DNA of 64,000 bases, from NCBI GenBank assembly GCA_028824015.1, contig JAPPFC010000002.1, forward strand, positions 1 to 64,000, written 5' to 3'. The DNA is from a bacterium (GTDB lineage Bacteria; Actinomycetota; Acidimicrobiia; Spongiisociales; ZC4RG35). The position numbers were made by a program, and so were the translations under genes. Each line of letters opens with the position of its first letter. The first letter of the stretch is position 1. The notes under the pieces are model-generated. The model was not told the DNA's origin. It saw only the letters and a program-made list of their open reading frames with translations, and made no database searches. This document shows positions 61,901-64,000 of the stretch, piece by piece.

Positions 61901-64000
61901 GTTCATGGATAACAACGGCTCCTCAGCGACCGCCACCATTTCCAAGAGCGACCCGATCACCATCGACTTCTCGGGGCCCACCTTGGTGGACGAGGGCGAC
62001 GCCACCACCATCTACACCGTGTCCCTGTCACCGTCGGGGGTGAAACCGTCGGAGACTCTGACGGTGAGCTACAACACCGCCAACGGGACCGCCACCGCGG
62101 GAGCGGATTACACCGCCACATCGGGAACGGTCACGTTCACCGAGGCAGCGCCCGGCTCCCAGAGGTTCACCGTTCAGACCACCGAGGACACCATCGATGA
62201 GGGCACGGGAGAGACGTTTACCGTCTCGATCTCCAGCCCAACCGGCGGTGGCGGTGACACACCCAGCCTCGGCACGTCTTCGAAGACCACCACCATCACC
62301 GACGACGACGACGCGCCGGACATCGCCCTGAGCGCCAGTCCCTCCACCCTTGGCGAGGACGACAGCGCCACCTCCGTCACCGTCACCGCCACCCTGGAGG
62401 GCAGCACCCGCTCGGTGGACACCACGGTGACCATCGGGACCCTTTCGGGCACCGCCACCAAGGACACCGACTACACAGCCACGACGCTGGCCTCGATCAC
62501 CATTGCGGCCAACTCGTCCACCGGCACCGGCACGCTCACCATCACCCCCACCGACGACCAGGTGGTGGAGGGCGACGAGACCATCATCATCCCGGGCACA
62601 GCAACGGGATTGACCGTGAGCGAGGCGACTGTCACCCTGACCGACGACGACAAGACCACAACCACCTTGCCGGGGGACAAGGACAGCGCCGAACTTTCAA
62701 TCACCGGTCCCGCTTCGGAGGTGGCCGAAGGCGGGAGCGCCTCGTTCACGGTGACGCTCTCCAAGTCGGTGGCAGCCCCGGTGACAGTGACCTGGTCGGC
62801 GCCGCTGGGCACCGACGCAGCAGTTGGCGCCGACCTGTCGGACACGTCGGGCGAGGTCATGTTCGCAGCCAACTCCGCCGCCGGGGCGACCCGGACAATC
62901 TCGATCGGGGCCATAGATGATGAGTGGTCGGAATCCTCGGAGGGATTCACCGTGACCCTGGGAACGATCACCTCCACGCTGTCGTCGCAGTTGTCGTTGA
63001 AGAGCGGGGCGAGTTCGGCGACTGCCACAATTTCGGAGAGCGATCCGATCATCATCTCGCTCTCGGGTCCCACCTCGGTGATCGAGGGTGACGCCACCAC
63101 CAGGTATACGGTGTCGCTGTCACCGTCGACGGTGACACCCACGTCGGACTTGGTGGTCAACTACCAGACCGCCGACGATACCGCCGTGGCTGGAACGCAT
63201 TACACGGCCGTATCGGGGACGTTGACTTTCGCCGGCGGCGCGCGGGGGTCCCAGACGTTCAGGGTGCAAACGACCAAGGACAGCATCGACGGAGGTACCG
63301 GAGAAACGTTCACCGTCTCGATCTCCGGCCCCACGGGCGGGGGCGGTCCCACGCCCAGCCTCGGCACGTCGTTGGTGACCACCACCATCACCGACCGCCC
63401 GGCGAGTCCTCCCAACGACCCGCCGACTCCACCGCGGGATGACCAGCCCGGCGGCTCGCCACCGGGTCCCGGGCCGGGAGGCGACAACGACGTTGACGTC
63501 GGAGACGGGGGCGGCACCGGTGTTGGAGGCTGGGGTCCATATCCTGATTACCGGGCGACATTCGATGCTTGCGTGGGTCCGGCTACGGAGACGTCGCCCT
63601 TTGGGGATGTTCCGATAGGGCAGGCCTACGCCGATGACGTCGACTGCATGGCCTATTACGTGATCACCAAGGGCACCTCGGCCATCACCTACTCGCCGAC
63701 GATGTCGGTCACCCGTGAGCAGATGGCTTTGTTCCTGACCCGGATGGCCCGCCGGGTGGGGATCGCGGTGAACCCGACTCCTCCTGACGCCAGCTTTACC
63801 GACATCGGTGGTTTGACTGCCGAGTCGCGGCTGGCGATCAACCAGATAGCCGATCTCGGGATCACCATCGGTACCACGCCCACCACGTATTCGCCCTTGG
63901 ATCCGGTCATCCGCGGCCATATGGCGCTGTTCATCGCCCGGCTCATGAACAAGATGGTCCCCTTGACGGATGGCGATCCGGCGTCGGACGACGCAATTTT
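46911..64000 (+). CDS. Giant secreted Calx-beta/cadherin/FN3 surface protein with SLH anchor (runs off right edge)
   Basis: One frame stays open from GTG 46911 to the edge: at least 5,696 codons. A signal peptide (MTNKKSSLLRVQALFSLFFL, cleavage near residue 33) leads into three FN3-like repeats (about 50-340) with a PEPEPEP/TPTPTP linker, then one Calx-beta. Next come blocks of cadherin-like (SVAENSPAGTAVG), FN3 and SADFTKYF-type modules to about residue 1970. Then follow 29 consecutive Calx-beta domains (to about 5490, each ending near VEGDETI-like Ca-binding loops), a Gly/Pro/Asp linker, and SLH domains from about 5560 (DVPIGQAYADDVDCMAYY; SFTDIGGLTAESRLAINQ). It is a cell-wall-anchored, Ca-dependent adhesin-like protein. 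The C-terminus lies outside the window. Confidence 0.95.
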   Translation, partial: MTNKKSSLLRVQALFSLFFLLVSTLPVTLAGASPNAVDIETELPPEPTGLEAETESGSLDVSLDWDDVEGATHYWIRWRRAAPGEKLNEGVEVESSDAEIAVEDYGEWVVRVQACNDAGCGRPVTTRVEVDPPAVLVETESGSLDVSLDWDDVDGAGNYWVRWRVAAPGEELNEGVEVESSDAEITVADYGEWVVRVQACNDADCGPPFATRVELEPAPEPEPEPEPEPAPVPTPRSAPQQPESTPTPTPDPVSEPPARPTGLEAETEAGSLDVSLDWDDVDGAGNYWVRWRVAAPGEELNEGVEVESSDAEITVADYGEWVVRVQACNDADCGLPVTTRVEVEPAAEPTPTPTPTPPAPQLQVSITANPANPVVEEAVTLSAVIANAPSGLEPSYRWGLDLSGTWFSMGTGQTFSYLTAEAESQAFRVTVSYDSGASATSAPLTVTWAEPTPVETLPAFVLSVSPDSLEEDGGETEITVTAAWLGTTVRDEETTISVSLSGSAEDPADYSAVVADVVIPADAGSGSAALTITPVDDGEVEGDETIVVTGTLGNVAKDVTITLADPSATTPQPSTPAPPTFDGGAGPLTRSVAENSPAGTAVGTAVGATDPNGDALTYTLTGADASSFTVDDDGQIKVGQGTTLDHETETGYSVTVNVSDGKDAQGDADTAVDASVEVGITVTDVMEPPLAPLNPRVSGVSTTGFTVEWDPPDKAGRPAITEYELKSERPDSTVTTHKTPNGTTYSISLGSLDPGTTHDLTLKARNDEGDGAPVTFTAATLASPPTSASFTKYFKQGEDATFRGSDFPFTPGEAGDVLAHVKLTAIPTSEGEFKLKESGGALSAVAVGGLVAAGDLDRLVFSPVEDFDGSATASFKVVDQDGEESENAYTLTLSHATNLSPYFTDAGPLSREVPENSATGTAVGDPVTATDPDRGDTLTYTLSGSDAGSFTIDGNGQIEVGQGASLDYETRTSYTVAVNVSDGKDQSGGEDTAVDATVEVTISVTDVSDETGLSLFFPYTITGLLFERTGRVDGVGLPEAEGGEGELTYRLAGLPRGLSFDGDTRSIRGTLASAGRHTLTYTATDEAGVSASFSFTLIVRSDLRRARSTQENINSRRPDVENLRAGKKHYSEPSAPGLLVSWDTPDMSKDSSGDNLTLEDIEQYELRHSKPGGGLTYTIHMSKDTRSTVLSNLAAGHNYRVDVRVKYSGERYTEWRWVEATTNTPPRLAAGRLNPTYILEWGGADRVQTISDDFTDPNGDALTYSTSSTPAGIVTPTIQDGGDEENPTKELRIHLLNPITGAANVTYGAHDPFGGYAFQVISVGGYANLTRDVAENSAADADVGDPVTGTPYGTETLVYTLTGEASTSGAFEIDSSTGQISLAEGAALDHETKSSYTGKVKWTVNAEAAEVNLTINVTDVDEPPLAPVNPQVTNITDTGFTVTWEAPDNTGRPAITEYELKSEAPDSTVTTHKTSDGATYSISLRSLDPGTTYDLTLLGRNDEGDGDEAEFTATTLDYRPRSADFTKYFKDGENATFAQSDFPFSSDEDDDVLASVKFTSIPTSEGAFKLKQPDGTLNDVAANSLIAAGDLGKLVFVPVASFDGLATAQFKVIDHEGDESGSAYTLTLDEVANFPPSFGAGPLSREVPENSAGGTAVGAPVTATDPDTGDTLTYSLSGTDASSFTIDSGTGQISVATGTDLDYEATKNTYEVEVGASDGKDSDGNADTVVDANITVNIAVTNVNEGPPPSVSFSLSEVASTRMKVTVTPPDTTGTSPIKHYTVAYKAGSDFNILADPAEYDGSMTLDSGTTATLTGLTPSTTYYVKVVAVNTDEQTGPEPTAQTATTRTNTAPTSADFTKEVSRQTGATFSQNDFPFTDSDPGDVLSKVKIVTLPATHRDQQNRRSGELRLDGVAVTAGQEVSVDDLGKLKYVPQPDGFRVDLGSSFTFKVLDRDGAESPTYTASLEQIADIVLTLSPGTITESATPTAGGRVTVTGTLTGPARTASTLIPQVRVGIDYDARENSDYTVNTNAQALTIPAGQKSASVTFDFTGIADFLVEGDEEIEIYPTWVINDATTTPTDRVDPVYLILADNDRAEVAITGPPGEVEEGQNAVFTVKLTRGITKALSVAWTASSGTASTDDFVGSSGTVTFPAGSPDNATQTITIPVVDDLAPEATERFSVTLGAITGKAASQVSVELDKGTAVADIGESDAVTVSVSGDERVTEGDDATYTFTLDSAASTQAITVDYTTSDKTALAGTDYTAASGTVTIPAGQTSATVTVTTTDNTDDEANRYFEFRMSNPQGGGGPTPLLSTTQFVNTTIVDDDGDPSSVVLSVDKTSFGEADAAGAVNVTATLEGGTRTEDATVVITLGGSATNGSTGDYTATTVGNITITGGESSGTASFTVKPVNDETVEVDETILVQGASAGLDVTPATITITDDDTVTLGIAGPAGVVSEGSSVEFTVTLSHAVASQVVVAWSAGSTAEVPASADDYSPASGSVIFPAGSAAGTTRTITMVIADDGADEQQETFTVTLGSVTGDLASRVSVDSAKSSVDVSIATEKVVTVTLMGPRAFSHLRDRDFAVYQVFLSGPVNADVQVDVTTSDGTATGCDGSVGGCTGGQTGDYVKVSNTLTIGPSRDSEHNLDDGGVTWTNVFVYLVNNSKGDADENFTLSLSNLRGGGTTPVVLGNSSVTTTITSTPLTFSVSGPEFVDEGTNARFVVTRNADLHTSLGARVSYTTSDGTAEAGSDYTAVSGTLEMPITAPGSPATPDEYRVRYSDWEVLVPILADNVDESDETFSLTLSNPEIYKLGFTDITSALLGTATATTTINDRAMVVSVSGPETVTEGGNADFMVSLSRAPTANLMVNYQTYSALAPLALAMAGDDYTPQSGTLTFVPGETSKRVRVPVLADATKEVVEYFRLLISSPSGGGGLTPTLGTGAATMGIVDAAGPLYGATVTVTPADGVGEGDGAATSFTVKVDLDCCTTFDDPTTVTVSLGGTATGTDDYTATIANVTIPASAATGSATLSITPVEDTIVEGDETIVVNGSGTVDFDGSATGLLIAPDTIDLTDNDTATVGITGPAAEVDEGSNAEFEVLLSQAVAKETTVAWSAPLATDTATAADLGATSGTVTFAADSAAGATQTISIPITDDNIPEGAEKFTVSLGAVGGDLADLVTVDSKTSSATATISSAPPAETVNVSGPATVMERGLAIYTISLSPVGSVPLADLTVDYATSDGSDPYRGPAAVAGTDYTARSGTVTFTPSNAGPQTIAVPILEDMTPDSGELFTFSLSNLQGGGASAPSMGDDKVTTVILDANKDITLTASRYTIADHEGSVWVTLTATRSGTDGEVTITQDFPPGGTATTGALGIWRDYVVWSGWRITIPDGASSASTTQALGFTINDDDFEEGDETIILNGRATGGLTVAPAILTIKDNDQHDITLTADRYTIGEHEIAASVTLTATRSGTGGEVTITGAFPPGGTATPGALGNPQDYLVWSPWQITIPDGARSASTAQALTFSVTDDDEVEGDETIIVKGTAGGGLSVSPVVLTIGDNDTDDIELSVSPGSLGESDDATSVTVTATLQGGARSSATVVSIGALSGTASSSDYAATSLTSITIPANSTSGTGTFTVTPVSDPLEESDETIFVEGTTTVGLTVGRAVLTILDEYTNNIALSVSQSSIAEDAGATEVTVTATRETARDVETVVKLSLAGTAKIQDDYTAVLPVTITIPANQKSGTATLKVTPVHDALEESRETIRLYGTAICHTVSTTDITLTNVAATAPVISFSNAPASVAEGSGATYTVKLEGNRTTNVTVVFKTGADGDLATAGQDYTAVDSTITFLPSEDTKTVTVQTTSDTRYEVPETFTVTLSEANGGGGLTPVISDGTKTTTIIDNFTDLPEYPDSYTLSAAPTTLSEGDEATVITFTATLGGEKVFPAPVDVVVHVSDTGLKGTAALTEDYTLSGSHGQNLIITIPASASSATGTLTLDPVDDDQVEGDETVTFTSFGGGGIATSDNPTLTITDNDTAPASITLSASPSILREGSKAAGDAVTITATLDGNATLTKSTAVAVALADGTAIVGSDYSAASATVTIPEGESSGSKVLNVKVLDDTTAEQAESLNVTGTAQGFTVNPAEIIILDDDGTATGIMLHASPSTVREDAGATDLVVTAAFRAGTTLSADTVISLSLADGTATLASGDYAVSTGTVTIPAGQFYGTGTFEFTPNTDAIVEPDETVLLNGSSSDYTVTPAATITIKDSTRGELSIAGPTGNVSEGGDAVFAVTLSKQVDAEVQVAWSAPLGTDAAEGSDLSVTSGTVTFAANSAAGATQTITITATDDNLSETSEGFTVTLGTITSTVSSQLSLKSGAKSATATISESDPIIVSISGPDLVDEGDATSSYTVSLSPSGVTPTADLTVNYATRNGTATAGSDYTATSGTLTFTSAAAGSQTFTVSTTEDSIDEGTGETFTVSISSPSGGGGPSPSLGTSKSVSTTISDDDTASDITLSASPSTLGEDDSETTITVTAKLNGGTLPSDTVVTINPLTGGATKGTDYSVTAALSSITISANSSTGVGTLKITPVDDSVVEGDETITIPGSTTVTGLLVSSASVTLTDDDKTTTEAPGDKDTAELSITGPASNVAEGSNAEFTVTLSKQVDAEVQVAWSAPLGTDAAEGSDLSVTSGTVTFAANSAAGATQTITITATDDNLSETSEGFTVTLGTITSTVSSQLSLKSGAKSATATISESDPIIVSISGPDLVDEGDATSSYTVSLSPSGVTPTADLTVNYATRNGTATAGSDYTATSGTLTFTSAAAGSQTFTVSTTEDSIDEGTGETFTVSISSPSGGGGPTPSLGTSKSVTTTITDDDRTPVGEPGDPSDPGELLKNAVLSITGPASEVAEGSDASFTVTLSRSLGVPVAVAWSAPLSTDTAIGADLSVTSGTVTFAADTSPGATQTITITATDDALSETSEDFTVTLGKITSTLAHLVFMDNNGSSATATISKSDPITIDFSGPTLVDEGDATTIYTVSLSPSGVKPSETLTVSYNTANGTATAGADYTATSGTVTFTEAAPGSQRFTVQTTEDTIDEGTGETFTVSISSPTGGGGDTPSLGTSSKTTTITDDDDAPDIALSASPSTLGEDDSATSVTVTATLEGSTRSVDTTVTIGTLSGTATKDTDYTATTLASITIAANSSTGTGTLTITPTDDQVVEGDETIIIPGTATGLTVSEATVTLTDDDKTTTTLPGDKDSAELSITGPASEVAEGGSASFTVTLSKSVAAPVTVTWSAPLGTDAAVGADLSDTSGEVMFAANSAAGATRTISIGAIDDEWSESSEGFTVTLGTITSTLSSQLSLKSGASSATATISESDPIIISLSGPTSVIEGDATTRYTVSLSPSTVTPTSDLVVNYQTADDTAVAGTHYTAVSGTLTFAGGARGSQTFRVQTTKDSIDGGTGETFTVSISGPTGGGGPTPSLGTSLVTTTITDRPASPPNDPPTPPRDDQPGGSPPGPGPGGDNDVDVGDGGGTGVGGWGPYPDYRATFDACVGPATETSPFGDVPIGQAYADDVDCMAYYVITKGTSAITYSPTMSVTREQMALFLTRMARRVGIAVNPTPPDASFTDIGGLTAESRLAINQIADLGITIGTTPTTYSPLDPVIRGHMALFIARLMNKMVPLTDGDPASDDAI
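46920..46956 (+). terminator. Terminator-like hairpin inside the first codons of the giant gene
   Basis: AAAAAGAGC (46920-46928) pairs perfectly with GCTCTTTTT (46947-46955), with an inner alternative stem GCTTG/CAAGC, and is followed by a run of six T (46951-46956). This is the form of an intrinsic terminator, but it lies within codons 4-15 of the signal peptide. It could attenuate the 17-kb transcript, or on the other strand block antisense transcription into the kinase gene. Confidence 0.55.
47346..47512 (+). repeat. Identical 167-bp direct repeat, copy 1 (FN3-like module)
   Basis: The 167 bases at 47346-47512 recur without a mismatch at 47730-47896, 384 bases (128 codons) downstream. They encode VSLDWDDVDGAGNYWVRWR through RVQAC of the second and third FN3-like modules. 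The first module (about 47090-47260) is similar but diverged. DNA identity including silent sites means recent duplication or gene conversion. Confidence 0.9.
47730..47896 (+). repeat. Identical 167-bp direct repeat, copy 2
   Basis: Second copy of the FN3-like module repeat at 47346-47512, separated from it by a Pro/Glu/Thr-rich linker (47553-47690). Confidence 0.9.
48660..49600 (+). repeat. Cadherin-FN3-SADFTK module block, copy 1
   Basis: A three-module block: cadherin-like (RSVAENSPAGTAVG, GDALTYTLTG, LDHETETGYSVTVNVSDGKD), FN3 (GFTVEWDPPDKAGRPAITEY, LDPGTTHDLTLKARN) and an Ig-like module (SASFTKYFKQGEDATFRGSD, FKVVDQDGEESENAYTLTL). The same order recurs at about 50880-51800. Partial versions occur at 49640-49935 and 51845-52815. 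Confidence 0.8.
50880..51800 (+). repeat. Cadherin-FN3-SADFTK module block, copy 2
   Basis: This repeats the order of the 48660-49600 block: TRDVAENSAADADVG (cadherin-like), GFTVTWEAPDNTGRPAITEY (FN3) and SADFTKYFKDGENATFAQSD (Ig-like). Protein identity is high in the FN3 and third modules, while many silent sites differ, so this duplication is older than the 580-bp one further on. Confidence 0.8.
59788..60367 (+). repeat. 580-bp near-identical direct repeat, copy 1 (Calx-beta A-B)
   Basis: These 580 bases recur at 60892-61471, exactly 1,104 bases (368 codons) downstream, with only a handful of mismatches (for example GTTCAG/GTGCAG near 59813). They encode one A and most of one B Calx-beta domain. 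Codons here end in T more often than elsewhere in the gene. Confidence 0.92.
60892..61471 (+). repeat. 580-bp near-identical direct repeat, copy 2
   Basis: Second copy of 59788-60367. The intervening 524 bases hold the end of a B domain and a whole C domain, so the duplicated period is an A-B-C triad of Calx-beta domains. Confidence 0.92.

Larger units (their letters stand above)
52820..63390 (+). repeat. Tandem array of 29 Calx-beta domains
   Basis: Counting domain starts gives 29 Calx-beta units, 330-400 bases each; a thirtieth stands alone at about 48270-48600. Three subtypes recur: A (SITGPASEVAEGS...VAWSAPLGTD), B (SISGPDLVDEGDATSSYTVS...SSPSGGGGPTPSLG) and C (DITLSASPSTLGEDD...VEGDETI). 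A-B-C runs are clear at 53200-54240 and from 59730 to the end (A-B-C-A-B-A-B-C-A-B). Confidence 0.88.

Noticed and set aside
46832-63952. Many minus-strand frames of 70-580 codons across the right third of the window
   Set aside because: They lie opposite the giant Calx-beta frame, are rich in Ser/Thr/Val or Arg/Gly typical of antisense translation of GC-rich repeats, and show no start sites or families. The plus-strand frame has coherent domains throughout.

Overview
The window is a gene-dense, GC-rich piece of an actinobacterial chromosome. A mycothione reductase, a DUF732-type lipoprotein, an Rv2578c-type radical SAM protein, an actinobacterial LexA box (TCGAACATATGTTCGA) and frequent GTG/TTG starts all point to Actinomycetota. 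SLH domains on a huge surface protein would fit an Acidimicrobiia-like lineage, but that placement is inference. I see no rRNA, tRNA, CRISPR array, insertion sequence or prophage.

Layout. 1-7.3 kb: the start of a fasciclin-type lipoprotein, a redoxin gene interrupted by an in-frame UGA (probable selenoprotein), two small gene pairs, katG and a CPA2 cation/proton antiporter, so largely redox and ion stress. 7.3-13.9 kb: a histidine-utilisation locus, hutU-def-hutF-hutI on the minus strand and hutH divergent on the plus strand. No hutG is present, and a peptide-deformylase-family gene sits where the N-formylglutamate deformylase would be expected. 14-19.7 kb: threonine/serine dehydratase, mycothione reductase, an SDR and an MMPL exporter. 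20-26 kb: a leaderless GntR regulator with a DUF1648 membrane protein, an alpha/beta hydrolase, then a tight three-gene unit of glutamine-synthetase-like ligase, FluG-type amidohydrolase and M20 hydrolase. 26-30 kb: a two-subunit CoA-transferase and two tandem paralogous membrane proteins. 30-36 kb: a small gene pair, three PPOX/FMN-barrel proteins (one is PdxH), a VOC protein, a lipoprotein, and a radical SAM gene divergent from an acyl-CoA dehydrogenase across a perfect LexA-box palindrome. 36-44 kb: methyltransferases, an MBL hydrolase, rph-rdgB, a DEAD-box helicase, a Kbl/BioF-type enzyme, a nitroreductase and a small helical protein. 44-46.7 kb: a GAF-PAS-histidine kinase-receiver-winged-helix protein cut in two by an amber codon.

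46.9 kb to the right edge: one open plus-strand frame of at least 5,696 codons. It has a signal peptide, FN3-like, cadherin-like and about 30 Calx-beta domains, and C-terminal SLH domains. It is a giant cell-surface adhesin-like protein and is not finished at position 64000. All minus-strand frames across it are artefacts of its composition.

The points most worth following are the UGA/SECIS redoxin, the deformylase-family protein as a stand-in for HutG, the giant Calx-beta/SLH protein with recently duplicated modules and a terminator-like hairpin in its first codons, and the split hybrid kinase.
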